A program made the position numbers and the translations under genes. This document shows positions 46,677 through 58,841 of a stretch of DNA of 64,000 nucleotides, one piece after another (position 1 is the first letter of the stretch; every line of letters begins with the position of its first letter). Under the pieces are notes generated by a model. It was not told the DNA's origin and ran no database searches. It saw only the letters and a program-made list of their open reading frames with translations. The DNA is from Geosiphon pyriformis (lineage: Eukaryota; Glomeromycota; Glomeromycetes; Archaeosporales; Geosiphonaceae), in contig JAAOMT010000570.1 of assembly GCA_016748015.1 (NCBI GenBank), positions 465,253-529,252 of the forward strand, given 5' to 3'.

Positions 46677-49600
46677 GTTTGGAAGATTGCCACGTGCAAT
46701 ATAAGGGACATGAACAATTCTGTGAAACAGTATGATATAATTTGTTGGCATAAGGAGTCAAACAATTTGATTTCTATTGTTACTGAGATCAAGTTAAAGG
46801 GTAAAATTTGCCCATGGATCATGAATAAGTTTAATGGTTTCCAAGTGTTTACCTCTGGATTGAATTCTGGTCATATGGGCTTTGGCATTGTAATTGTCAT
46901 GGACATTTCTTTGACAAGACATGAGTGTAAAATTTCTGAGGTGCCTGGTCGACTCCTGTCTATTAAGCTGCTTTTCAAAAATAAACTTTCTGTGTCAATT
47001 TTAGGGCTTTATGCTGGTGCTTCTTCAGTGGCTTGGTTTTTTCAGGCTGGTAAAATCAACTCTCTCATTGCTAAGACTGTTAATAAATCTTCTTTCATTG
47101 TTTTGGATGGTAATTTTAATAAGGATGGTTTGCATAAGAGTGCAAGTTTTAAAAAATGTTTAGACTTGGGGCTGATTAACTCTTTGTCAGGTAGCCCAGT
47201 AGTAAAAAGTTTTACATGAGAAAATTTGAGGGGTGTGAAAAAAACAATTGATTTTGTGCTAGTTTTGTCTAATTTGGTCAATACAATAGTGGATCACAAT
47301 GTTGTAGATGTGAACAAACATTTCAACACTGATCATTGGACAGTTTCTGTTTCTGTGGGCCTGAGCAGTCTGCTGAATACTTAGTTGAACTCTTTTTGTA
47401 GGCAGGTTAATAGAGATTGTTAGAAGTTTGATTTCAGGAGTGCTGACAATAGTAAATAGAAAAATTTTAAAGATGCCACTTCAGTCAATGCTGAAATGTT
47501 TGCCAATGAGTTTGCTACTACTGTAAAACTCTCGGATTTGGATGTTATGTAGAATGTTTTATACAAGATAATGACTCTTTTAGCACATGGGATATTTAGA
47601 AAAAAATGATTCAAGAATTTTGATGGAGTTTTCACCAGAGATTCTTTAAGATTTTATAAGCTGGAGTTGCTAGTGTTTAAGCTGGTTAAGGCTTCTCACT
47701 TGGTCTCTAGTGTGGAATTTGCTTCATTGTTGGATATGTGATGTGGACTCGATGCTAATAGTGCATTAGTAGTAAAGTCTTTATTTCTTTCAGGTTCCAA
47801 TTTTGACATGATTTGCTTGGCTCTGGCTAAGATAAAGAAATTTTACTGCTCTTTTAAGTTGCTGGAATTCAGGTATGCTGAGGAAGCATGTGTTAAGGCA
47901 GCTATTAATAAGAGAATAGAAAGTTTTGAATCAGATAAGAATCATACCATCAGGAGTGTTTTGGAGTGCCCCTTTCACAAGGTGGTACTGGATTATTTGG
48001 TAGTAAGTGACAAATTGGTATTAGAGCCAAGCCTGGTTAAATTTAGGGTGGATGGGATCATGGAAGGTTGAACCAGGAAGCACAGGATGATGTCTGACAT
48101 CTCAGATGAATAGTCCTGCCAATACCAGCCTTTGGAGTATGTTTTCAATGATGCCTTTTCTGGTGTGATGTGTCCTGTTGGTGTTGATAAGTTGCTTGGT
48201 ATGGTTTCTAATTTTCCTGAGGATAAAGCTGCTGGTCTCTCTGGGATTTCAAATGAACTCTGAAAACATTGCGATAAATCAGTTTTGGATATGCTTTTAG
48301 TGCTTTTGAATTCTTGTTTGATCTGTAAATCAGTACTCAGTGCTTGAAAGAAAGCTTGGGTCTTGATGATTCCTAAGCCATATAAATAGGATGAAATTCT
48401 CACAAACACCTGACCTATTGTCTTAATTGAAACTGCTCACAAGATTTTTTCCAAAATTCTCTCAAATAAAATCTCGTCGGCATGTAGTACTTTTGATGTT
48501 TTGTGTGAGAACAATTTTTTGGTTCTAAGGGGTACGATGACACAGTCACCTATTTTTGTCATTGGTTTAGTGGTTGAAAATGCTTTAGAGAAGAGTCGTG
48601 AACTCTGGTTGGTTTTGTAGGACATGTAGAAGGCTTATAATTCTGTTGGGTGGGAGCATCTTTGAAACAGTTTGGTTAGAATAAAGATGTATAGCAGATT
48701 CATTAGGTTTTTGGTGGTATTCATAATAATTGCATTAATAGGGTTAAGACAGATTTTGGTTTGATGAATAAATACAGAGTGCATGATGGCTTGAACCAAG
48801 AGGAGGTGTTCTCACCATTTCTTTGGTGCATATTTTATGATCCTTTTCTGTGTGAGGTCAAGAGACAGACAGATGGGTGTGGATATATATTGAATTCTTA
48901 CTTTATTTCTGAATGTGGTTATGCCAAATCTCAGGCTGGTCTTTCCTTTTTTTTTGCCATGGGTGTCTTTGTTGATGATACTATATAAGTTGGCAGCAGT
49001 TGAAGTGCCACACAGCACATTCTCAACATTGCTAGTGAATTTTTTGATATTAATGATATTTCAATTAATAATAATAAAACTGTGGCCATTTCGATCAATT
49101 GCAAAGTTGCGGATTCTTCCCTGTTAATTAGTGGATTACCTATTTCTATTGCCAAGAGAGTAGAATTGCATCACTATTTAGAAATCTATCTGTCAACTGA
49201 GGGTCTTTCCAAACCTAGCTTGGCCAAAGCACATTCTAATGTCTGGTTTTTTGCTAATCTGGTTCTCAAGAAGACAGTATCTGATAAGCAGTTTTCGTAT
49301 TTGGTTTTGGCAGTCCTCTTTCCTATCATTGGTTATAGAATACAATTCAGTTATGTTCCTGTCAGTGCTTGTGAAAAGTAGAACACTTTGATTTGTAAGG
49401 GCTTGAAATTTAAGTCTGGCCTGCTGCATAACTTCCTTAGTGATGCAATTCATCATCTTTCTCTGTATGATTTGAAGACTTTTGAGCAGATTTAGGCTGA
49501 GAATAAGTCAGCTGGTCATTTCTTTTGTGAACTCTGTTAGTATTTTGGGTCGTTTATTCTCTTACTGGTCACATGATCTTCAGGTTCTCTGCTGGCATCC

Positions 49601-51350
49601 ACTTTATCTTTTGCAGTACCTAGTTCATGTTAAGATCAACCCTCTGAATAATTTTTTGGCTGATATAGTGTGCATTTTTTCTGGAAGTGATTTGTCCTTG
49701 GGTGGCTCCCTGACTGATGCTTTTTGTCATTGGGGTAGAACCCCTATGTTTTGTGTTCTTGGTGAATCAACCTATTTTAGATGTGTCTTTTCACTTCAAT
49801 GTTATAGAATTGTCTTTGTAGACCAGCTGTTTGATTAAAGTAGGGATATTTTTAATTGGAAAACCTTTAAACAGTGGAAGCAGTTGGACTTGTGTGGTCC
49901 AGTTCTTATTTGGTTTGAGCTTTTTGTTCGATTTCTTGGTGGTATATCTTCTCTTTCTGTCTATTTCTCACCTTTGGATAATGGTGGCTCTTCAAATATT
50001 CTTCATTCTTGTGAGTTTAGTGCTATTAGTGCCAATTTGTTGTGTTTTAATGTTGGTCGCTTTTCTGTCTATATGGATGAATCTTTAAGTGACTTGGAGT
50101 CTGTTGATATAAAAGCTGGGGCTGCTGTTTTCTTTGATAACATTGGTATGGGTTTGGGTGTGGGAGTTTTTGGTTTGATGTCTTTTACTTTGACAGAGTT
50201 GTAGGCCATTGCTCTAACTCTCGAGTGTGTCCCTTCTTCTCACTCAATCGACTTGTTTTCGGACAGTCAAGCAGTTTTGGATGCTTGCAAGTTGAAGTTG
50301 GATTTGGTTTATTCGAATTTTAAAAATTGGTGTTGGATTAAATGTCACCACATTGTAAATATCATTCATCATAAGAATTTGAATGTTAATTGGTATAAGC
50401 TCAAAGATCATTTGGGTGTTTCAGACAATAAGCATGCAGATGAGTTGGCCAGAGCTGTGGCTCTTTCTAGCTAGAATCTGCTCTATTTTATCAGTGAACA
50501 CTATCTTAGGGTTGGTGGTATTGCCATTTCTGGTAATTCTAGGTATTTTGTTTGGGATGTTTTTTGGTCAGTTCATCATGCACATTAAGAAATTGGTTCT
50601 GGTTTGTGGATGGTAGTGGATAATCTGTGTGTAGATATTGATTGGTTCAAATCATTACTGGTATGACATCCAGACTCTCACATGGCTGCTGGCTTCACTT
50701 GTAAGTAAACTGCTGGTTTCTGAACATATTTTATGAAGACATTGCACCTTTGGCTCTCTGTTGCCATGCGTAAATGGCTTTATGATAAGAGTTATCTTAG
50801 TGTGGTGTGTTTGTTCTATGGTGATGTCGAAGTCTCAGACCATGCTTTTTTTTGTTCATTTGATGCCAATAATCATGCTCATTTGTTGGACTCTTATGTA
50901 TTAGCTTGGGGAGTGTGATCTGGTCTAAGTCATTTTTCCTCAGTTGTTTCACAGCTGTTGTTCATTTGTTCATCTGATGTTTTGGTCAGTACTGCTTTGT
51001 GCAAGGATTTTGTTTTCAAGGATTGGTTTCATGAGTCTGTCTCTGTTTTCAAAAACTTCAAAATAGTGAGTCAGACTATTGTGGCCTTTGTGCGTGAGTT
51101 TAGTCATGTTTTTTGGGAGAATATTTGGTTGGTTTGTGTCAAGCACCATGCTTTTATGGAAAAAAATAGACTTATTCTATGTAATAGATCTGTTCCTATC
51201 TCAATTTCTAGGCTTCTGTTAATGCTATCAGCAAGCATGATTGGATTGCTGTGTGTTGCTGAGGCTATTGGTATTGGTTTCAGTTTTCATAAGTCTTGTT
51301 TGTTTTTTTCAGGCATAAGTGATGAAGTTTCTGTTCATATAGATGTATAG
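46677..51350 (+). pseudogene. LINE ORF2: endonuclease, reverse transcriptase, RNase H
   Basis: Endonuclease (46677-47370): WKIATCNIRDMN, LDGNFNKDG (GDFN-like), TIDFVLV and a final FNTDHWTVSVSV. RT (about 48000-49000): PEDKAAGLSGISNEL, AHKIFSKIL and the catalytic FVDD at about 48968-48979, intact. RNase H (about 50060-50470): MDESLSDLES, AIALTLECVPSS, LFSDSQAVLDAC and DNKHADELARA. A C-terminal C-x-F-x-G..SDHAFFC motif (about 50808-50860) resembles the knuckle seen in fungal LINEs. The frame changes twice (between about 48620 and 48760, and again near 49480) and stops are common. This enzyme would nick target DNA and reverse-transcribe its own RNA. Confidence 0.87.
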
Positions 51351-51483
51351 TGTTGTCTTGATTGGTTCAAGTGGCTGGTCATATATAGAAAGTACATGAT
51401 TCACACCTAATTTAGATCATTTGTATAATGTATTACACTAGACAGTGTTTGGATTTTACTCATTAAATATTTAAAAAAAAAAA

Positions 51484-51880
51484 TTTTTAAGTATTTTTTT
51501 AATATAAAATAATTTATTTTATTTTAAATTAAATTTTTTATTTTATTGTTTTTTTGCTTTAATATAATATAGTATTTTGTTTTTAATTTTAAATTTAACT
51601 GTTTTATTTAATAATTGACTATTAAGTTATTTTTTTGTTTTTTTTGTAATATTTTAATATTGTTAACTGCTTTTTTTTTGTTTTTTAATAATTTTATTAA
51701 ATTATATATCTGTTTTACCAATATTTTTTATTTTTTTAGCTAATTTTAGTTAATGTTTTATATATTATTCTATTGAATTTTTCAACTAAATTATTTGTTT
51801 ATAAATAATATAATAATAAAATTTCTAATTTAATTCAGTCAATATTTTGTTTATAAAGTATATTTTTTGGTTAATATTAT
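51484..51880. other. AT-rich spacer between LINE and element B2
   Basis: Very T/A-rich with no gene; comparable in composition to 41141-44619. Confidence 0.6.
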
Positions 51881-52534
51881 TGTTATGATTGAAACCTATA
51901 CTTTTTATTAATTATCACATGTATTAGCCATTAATGTCATATAATTAGCCACTCTATTTTTAGATAGTGATTATTGACTTAGTCGTTGATCTGATCATTG
52001 ACCATTTTTAATAGCTATATAAGTGATAAATCTCTTAGCTGTAGAAAAACATGTAAGAATCAAAGAAAAAAAATAAATAAAATAACAACTTTATCTTAAT
52101 CCTTTTTTTCTTGCTAATTTCCCTTTTTTTACCTTCAAGTATCTGAACATTTTAGAATAAAAAACTACTTGTTGGTTATTTTTTACCTTTTTTCTGAAAC
52201 ATATAACTGTAACATTTGAAAATTATTAAATAAAATGTGATTGAAGAATATATCTGATACCTGATATTGAATTCTAAGAGCACTGATGTGAGACATAGAA
52301 TTATACCAATGTGTGATTATTTGTTGACAGTACAGACTATTTTTTTACCTTCAGATTTCCTGGTTATCTTTTGAAAAGTATAGCAACTGAGATATTTTAT
52401 GAGACTGATCTTGCATATTGAATCCATACTTATTTAATTCGCTCTTTGAAGTTGAATTTCCTTTGATTCATTTTATCACCCTACAATCTTGTTTTTCCTT
52501 GCTATTTATTAGCTTGTTACTCCAATCCAAAACA
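51881..52534 (+). repeat. 5' LTR of element B2
   Basis: Starts TGTTATGATTG and ends CAAAACA. It holds two 12-bp units where element B has eight, which accounts for most of the 74-bp length difference. Confidence 0.93.
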
Positions 52535-52540
52535 TAAAAG

Positions 52541-52557
52541 TGGTGTTCTCTGTAAAA
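52541..52557 (+). other. Primer-binding site of element B2 (mutated)
   Basis: TGGTGTTCTCTGTAAAA is the counterpart of TGGTGCTCCCTGTGAGG in B; the changes include several C-to-T and G-to-A. Confidence 0.7.
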
Positions 52558-52586
52558 TTGTCAAAATCCACTTTGTTTTCTATTGT

Positions 52587-54125
52587 ATGAATGATAATTC
52601 ATATCTGTCACAACAATTAGAAGAACACTTTAAAGCACACAACAAAAATGATTTAGATTTTATTGAACTCAATTCTTTGCCCTTTTGCTTGATTTGCTTC
52701 CTTATTGAAAAACAATCCAGTAGACAATTCCAAGACTTTTGAAACTGGTTTCTGAATAAGCATTCAGCTAAAACCTACACAGCCTATACAACCTATTACT
52801 TTGACCAAGCTTATTTTAAAGACAATTTTAAAGAAAAAAACAACAGTATTAATCAACTTTTATACTCCACAATTTTTGAACAACTGTCTTCTAATTTTGA
52901 ATATCTGAATCATCAAATTCACATTTGGATTGCTGCTCATCAATCAACTGAAACTCCCTTTGAAACAGAAGAAGAAAACTACCAAACTGCTTCTGTTTTT
53001 GATTTTTTATCAAGCAAATCAGACTTATTCACACAAATAGCTACCCCTAAACCAATAGCTAATGACCCCATGCAAGTAAATATTCTGGCTGCCCTTCAAG
53101 ATATACAAACTGCTTTAGGAAAAAAAAACAATATCCCACTACCACTATTCAGAGGTAATGCACAAAATCCAATTGAATAGTTAGATGACTTTGAAAGAGC
53201 TGTCACAGCCAATCAATATAATAATAAATACAAGTTCTAAATTATTGGTGGCTATCTTCAAGGCTTTCCTACTACCTGGTTCTTACAAAAAACAGATGCC
53301 AATGCCCATCAAAGAATTATTAGATGGACACCTGCAAATGCTGGAGAAAACAACATTTTTTTTACTATCTGGTTTGAAAATAAGTTCAAAACCCCAATTT
53401 TGATATCCAAGTGGCACATAGAATTAGAAAAAAGAACCTAAAACCCAGGAAAAGTAGTAACTGAATATGCCAAAGCAATAAGAAAACTAATTAAATGGAT
53501 AGACCCAGAAAAAAATTAGATGGAAAAGCAGAAAATACATTCTTTTACAAAAGGATTGAAAACTGATCTTTTATATGCTCTTTGGCCCTTTCTGGCCTTA
53601 AAAAATAATTCCACAATGGATATAGCTATTGAACTTGTTCAAAAAATAGAAGATAACCAAAGGATGCATCTGGGATCTATTCTTCTAGTTTTTGCTTCTG
53701 CTCTTGTTATAACTTCTGCTCTCTAAATGGCTGCTATCTCTTTTGCTACCCAAACTCAAGATCCAAATGAACAGTTAATAGATAGACTTACAGCTAATCT
53801 TGCTTGGTTATTGGAACCCTTAGCCCAAGCAGTCAGAGAGAATCAACAACCCCAAAGATCCAGATTTGAATCCCATTTTAACCAACCCCAGCAACTTCCT
53901 TATAAAAAGCAACAAAATTGTGGTCTATCTGTGTACTGTTGCTGTGGATTAACTGGGCACTTTTTCAGAGATTGCAACAATTTTTTATTGTCTTCTTCAG
54001 CTCTTAAAAACAATGACAATCAAAACAACAGAACCATTAACAACAATGTCCCCAATTAAATACCTAATCATGCCAATATTAATTTCTTTGAAGAGGATTT
54101 CCTAGTTGAAGCTACTGTTTATCAG
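52587..54125 (+). pseudogene. gag of element B2, interrupted
   Basis: Starts MNDNSYLSQQLEEHF and follows the gag of B throughout: SRQFQDF, TAYTTYYFDQAYF, LLYST, LDDFERAVTANQY, EYAKAIRKLI, KIEDNQRMH. The zinc knuckle reads CCCGLTGHFFRDC (about 53935-53975) with the last Cys kept, unlike B. Unlike B it keeps one frame through the 52990-53010 region. Stops occur near 52738, 53178, 53238, 53439, 53517 and 53724. The last codons before the break read EATVYQ. Confidence 0.87.
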
Positions 54126-54982
54126 TGTTATAGGTAATTCTTTGGGATGGTAGTTGAATAGCAAACCCATAACTTGGTGCTCAAAGCAATTAGTGTGGAT
54201 GATAATCTGAAGGTTTTCCAATCAAGTTCTTTGTATAATGAACAGAGATTCAATGGTAATGGTTTATCAATAGTTTTCTGAAACTGTAGTTTTGTTGATT
54301 GCTTGTTTAGCTTGATGGTTGATAATTCTCCTGGTACAATATCCTCCATAAGTATATACCAGTGCTGTTTTCTGATGTCAGTTCCTCCATAAGTCTTCCA
54401 AGAGTAAGTATTGTTTAAGCAAGTTTATTTCTCTGTAAGTCCTCCAAGAGTAAGTATTGTTTTAAGTAAGTTTTATTCCTCCATAAGTTTTCCAAGAGTA
54501 AATTCTTTAATCAAGTTAGTAGACAACAAAGAAAATACAGAAAAGATAAAAGAAAAAATAAGAAATAAGCCAAGGCAATTTGCAAGTTAGTATCCTGTCA
54601 ATAGCCGTGATCAAGAGTTATTGTTCCAGTATGATTAAGTATCAGTTACTATCAACATAAAGTGTTGATAGTGAAGAATGAATTTGATATAGCAAATAAT
54701 TATTTATTTGAGGATTGTGGTAACTAAGCTAAGGATTCTTGGTGTCAATTCTGTCTTTTCTGCTTCTAATACTACTGCTATATATACATATTTGAGATTC
54801 CTCAATTCTTCAATTCCTTGTGACAGGAATTCTGCAATTCCTCGCTAGAGAATCCTGAAATTCCTGGAATCCTACAATTCTTCTGAAAGGAATTCTGGAA
54901 TTTCACATTTACTATGTCTACTTCTGATTGGCTAATCTTTACTTGCTAATAATAATATACTTCCTCTATTCTATGAGTAACA
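54126..54982 (-). repeat. 3' LTR of element D
   Basis: 857 bp; on the minus strand it runs TGTTACTCATAG ... CCTATAACA. The left part is nearly identical to 63480-64000 (for example TAGTTGAATAGCAAACCC in both). TCCAAGAGTAAGTATTG-like segments repeat several times at 54398-54500. Confidence 0.92.
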
Positions 54983-54983
54983 T

Positions 54984-54998
54984 TATTCCCTCCTTTTA
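54984..54998 (-). other. 3' polypurine tract of element D
   Basis: The minus strand reads AAAAGGAGGGAAT just before the LTR, after the ORF3 end. Confidence 0.65.
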
Positions 54999-55650
54999 AT
55001 ATTGAGCTCTATCGAAATCTAACTCTTTTAATTTCTCTTCTTAAATTATTTCTTGAACTTCTTTTTCGAGTATTATTTGTGTTATTTGAGTTTGTAGTTT
55101 TTCAAATTGGGCATTGGTCATTTTCCCCAATTGATTACTTGTAACTGTATCCATTGCTGTGTTGAATAAGATTTCTGGTTGGTTTTAAAATCTCATATAT
55201 AGCCAGTAAATGGCTCGAGCTTGTGTGGTTAAATTTTTTTTTCCCACAAATTGTTCCAGTTGTCTCAGTATTGTTGTGTTGAATAATTGTTTTGTTTTGT
55301 CAGTGTACAAATTCTGGATATTTATGTGTTGTCTCAAGTGAAAATGACAATAGTTTTTCAGAAATTGTTGCATTTACCAAGTCCAAGTTTCTCCAGTAAG
55401 TTCTTGGTGTAATCCGACTATTTGTTGTTCTTTCATGGTCAATTTTATCTTGGTCATAATTTTGTTAACAACATTTTCGAGTTTTCTCTGTACTTTGTGT
55501 TGTGGTATCCTTGCAGTACTTTTGTATTAAATGATTTGTTGATTGATTGTAATTTCCATCTCCTGGTGTTGGATTAATTGAAAGATTTGTTGTGCTAATA
55601 AATATATGTTGTCAGTAATTTCTATTTTTCTGTGTTTTTCTGTTACATCG
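54997..55650 (-). pseudogene. ORF3 of element D, function unknown
   Basis: One minus frame with about five stops, including the open stretch 55373-55185 (MQQFLKNYCHFHLRQHINIQ). It contains ITDNIYLLAQQIFQLI near its start and GKMTNAQFEKLQTQITQIIL near its end, and finishes LDFDRAQY. These match ORF3 of element C and the first 140 bases of the window. Gln/Leu/Ile-rich and helical in appearance, no membrane span. It lies between integrase and the 3' LTR, where some Ty3/gypsy elements carry an env-like or antisense ORF, but nothing envelope-like is visible. Confidence 0.6.
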
Positions 55651-55679
55651 ACCATGCCTTTATATATTTTTTCTGTCAA

Positions 55680-56930
55680 TTAATTGGATGTATTGTTATC
55701 AATGATAATGATTGGTTCTAAATCTTGTGAAATCTCATCTGGTTGGACTAGTATTTTCTGTACTCCCAGTTGTAGAATATTACTGGTGGATGATGATGCT
55801 ATATGGTAGTATGGTTTCAGTTAATCTCCATGTGCTGCTTTGGTCAAGATTTTGTTATTCAATCTTAATTTGTAAGCTTTATTTCCTAGAATTTCTTCTA
55901 TGTAAAATGGTCTATCCCATTTGGAGTCAAATTTTTTATTCCATTGTTTTTCCACTTTGGTATGATGTAGTAGTACTTTGTCTTCAATCTTGAATTCAGC
56001 TGGTTTATCTGGTAGTTGGTTATTATGTCTTTTTTTTTGTTTTTCTTGTGATCTTTGTATGTTATCAGCTGTTCTTTGTCATTTGTTTTCTAATGTTTTT
56101 ATTAAGTCATATGTTCTTCTCAACAATGTGTTTTTGAAATTCTCTTTTGTTATTGGTTTGGTTGGGTATGTGCTGACTTCTATTTCCACTAGTAGTGTTG
56201 CTGTTCTATCATATACTAATTTAAATGGTGTTGCTTGTGTAGTATCTTGCTTCATTGTCTGATAAGCAAATAGTACTGATGGTATCAACAAATCTTAATC
56301 ATTCTGGTTTTCTTGGTTGAGCTTAGCTATTGCTTCACACAATATTCTGTTGAATCTTTCGACTAATCCGTTGGTTTGTGAATGGTATGGTGATGATAGT
56401 GGTCTCTTAATTCCGAATCTTTGGCTCAATTCTGTTAATGTTCTGTTCACAAAATGAGTTCCTTGGTCTGATAATAATTCTTTTGGACATCCATGTTGAC
56501 AAATCAAATCCTGATGAATGAATTTGGCAATGGATTCTGCATCTGCTCTTTGAATTGCTTTCACCTCTGGCTATTTAGTGAGATAGTCCATGGTTACTGC
56601 TATGTATCTGTTTTCTCTGCTGGTAATTGTTAATGGTCTGACTAAATCAATTCCAATACAGTCAAATGATTGTCCCATTTTGATTGGTCTTAATGGTTCA
56701 CTGGGTCTTGTTCCTCCTTTTTGCTGACAAGCATTACAATTTTGAATATATTGAATAATGTCTGGATATATTGATGGCCAATAGTATCTTTTTTTGGTTC
56801 TTTCTATGGTTACTTCTTTGTGAAAGTGTTCTGCTGTTAGATTTGAGTACATGTTGAATAATATTGTCTCTTTTTCTGGCTCTGTAATTACTCTGGTTGG
56901 TTAATCTAGATCTCTTTTATTTTTCCGATA
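55680..56930 (-). pseudogene. Integrase of element D
   Basis: The zinc domain reads HFHKEV..TKKRYYW and CNACQQKGG. The catalytic core is intact: CIGIDLVRPL, LLSDQGTHFV, NGLVERFNRIL. The C-terminal GPY/F-like part is QWNKKFDSKWDRPFYIEEIL followed by NKAYKLRL (about 55960-55850). Stops at about 56569 (W to TAG), 56292, 56077 and 55822 interrupt it. It is the best preserved integrase in the window. Confidence 0.9.
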
Positions 56931-57189
56931 AAGTATATTTTGGTAAGTGATAAAATATTTTGATTGTTGTTTGATACTTTTTTATTTCATTTAAGATAAA
57001 TTCTCCTTGAACTGTTGAGTGTTTATATAATGTTGAAGTTGTTAATATTTTTGTATGTTCATTTTTTGTTATATTTTTTGTTGGTATTGTTCTGGTTTTG
57101 TTATATTTTTGGGTTTGAGATGTTCTTAGATTTGTTTTATTTGCGACAAACCATTGGCATTTCCGTTGTCTTTTCCTTTTTTATAGTGT

Positions 57190-58496
57190 ATAGTATAAGT
57201 ATATTGTGAGAGTGCTATTTTCTATCTGAATTGGTGGCCATCATCAAATTCTTGCTTTTGAAGTGATGTTAACCCTTTATAATCCATGTATATATCAAAC
57301 TTTTGGCTCAAGTATTTGTTTCACTTCATGACTGCCCAATAGATTGCTAAATGTTCTAGTTCTGGTGTTCCATAGTTTTTTTTGGCTGGGATTAACCCTT
57401 GGCTTGCATAAGCCACTAGATGTTCTCTTCCATCTGGTTCTTTTTGCAATAGTACTGCTCTCAATGCTTGGCTTGATACATCGGTAGTAATAATGAATGG
57501 TTTGTTGTAATTTGGGTAGATCAGTACTGGAGCTTGAATGAGCTTTCTTTTCAAAATATTAAAAGCTTCTTGTTGACTTTCTGTCCATTCATATTTTGTA
57601 TTCTTGGTTTGCAAATTATTAAGTGGTTGAGCTATCTTTGAAAAGTTTTTTATAAAGGGTCGATAATAACTTGCAAATTCCAAGAATAATTTCAATTCAG
57701 TCACATTGATTGGTACTGGAAAGTTCTTTACTATCTCTATTTTCTCTGGATCTGTTTTGATGCCATTTTTGCTGACTATATGTCTCAAGAATTTTAGTTT
57801 TGTCTTGCCGAAGAAGCACTTTGTTGCATTTAACTTCAGTCCTACTCTTCTTAGCCTTTTGAACACTTGTTGAAGATGATGAAAATAATCATCCAATGTT
57901 TTTAAGAATACATTGGTGTTATTCAAGTATACAACTACTGATTTTCACAATAAGCCAGTATAAACAATTTCCATTAGCCATTGGAAAGTGGCTGGGATGT
58001 TGGTTAAGCCAAAAGGCATTACTTCAAATTCGAAATTCTTTTCCCTAGTGGTGAATGCCATCTTCTCTTTGTTGGCTGAATTCATGGCTACTTGCCAATA
58101 ACCACTGTCCAAGTTTAATGTTGAGAACCATTTGTTTCTGCTAAAAGTATTGAATAATTCTTGTATTCTTGGGGTTGGATAGCTGTCTCCACGAGTTACA
58201 CCATTGAGTTTCCTATAGTCCATACAAAATCAGATTTTTCTATTCTTCTTCTAAACAAGTACTACTGGTGATGACCATAGGCTCATTGATGATTAAATTA
58301 GCCCATTGTTAAGCATTTGGTTTATCTCTTAACAAATGATCTCATGGCTAGCTGGTGATACTCTGTATGCTCTTTGTTTAATTGGCATTGCATCTTTAGT
58401 CTTGATCTAATGCTGAATGATGTTAGTTCGGCCAAACTCATTTTCACTGACAAAGATGTTGTTGAAATTGTTGAGCAATATCTTAAGCTGCATATA
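57190..58496 (-). pseudogene. Reverse transcriptase and RNase H of element D
   Basis: RT motifs from the minus strand: MPIKQRAYRVSPASHEI, CMDYRKLNGV, FSTLNLDSGYWQ (first catalytic Asp changed to Asn), MPFGLTNIPATFQWLME, and YLNN (about 57918-57929) instead of YLDD. The 57926-57321 stretch is open for 201 codons and carries the connection and RNase H start ITTDVSSQALRAVL (Asp kept), with HYKKGKDNGNANGLSQ near 57190. Stops near 57318, 57942 and 58230-58330 break it. Confidence 0.9.
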
Positions 58497-58841
58497 TTAG
58501 AGTGGATCTAAGTTTCCTATGTTTATTTGTTCCAATTGCTCTGGTTGGAGCAAATAACATTTACTTTGTTCATATATTGTTTGTGATGTGATATCAACAT
58601 ATCCACAAAGCTGTGGAAAGTCCAGAATGGTACTTGGTGGTTGATTCTCTATTTCAGTGTTTAAGTATCTAATGGTAGTTCTGGCTAATATTACTATGAC
58701 ATTTTCTGTGTTATTGTAAATAGAAATTTTGATGTGGCTGTAATCTTTGGCTGGTATATAGAGATTGATGAGTTCAATCTCTCCTGATTCACAAAGGGTT
58801 GTTTCTGCTTCAAAATCTGATTCTGTTCTTTTACTTCTCAT
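58497..58841 (-). pseudogene. Linker ORF at start of element D pol, with stop-start overlap
   Basis: ATG at 58841 overlaps the TGA of the upstream ORF (58840-58838) as ATGA. The 114 codons include INLYIPAKDYSHIKISIYNN, which aligns by eye with IYIPEKTKKVRVTFYNSNN in element C, where the same region is in one frame with the dUTPase. It then reads through a stop at 58497 towards the RT in the same frame. Termination-reinitiation is one explanation for the overlap; a plain frameshift is another. Confidence 0.6.

Larger units (their letters stand above)
44620..51483 (+). mobile_element. LINE (non-LTR retrotransposon), nearly full length, inactive
   Basis: ORF1, then an APE-type endonuclease, reverse transcriptase, RNase H and a C-terminal Cys/His domain, ending with a 3' UTR and an A run at about 51473-51483. 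The sense strand is T/G-rich in codon use, unlike the A/C-rich LTR elements. Stops and frameshifts throughout both ORFs make it dead. The 5' end is set at the change from AT-rich flank near 44620 and is approximate; no target duplication was found. Confidence 0.88.
51881..54125 (+). mobile_element. Ty3/gypsy element B2, 5' part (family B), cut by element D
   Basis: LTR, primer-binding site and most of gag are collinear with element B from 3532 to about 5848. The copy stops at 54125, where the LTR of element D begins; the rest should lie beyond the right edge of the window. Confidence 0.92.
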
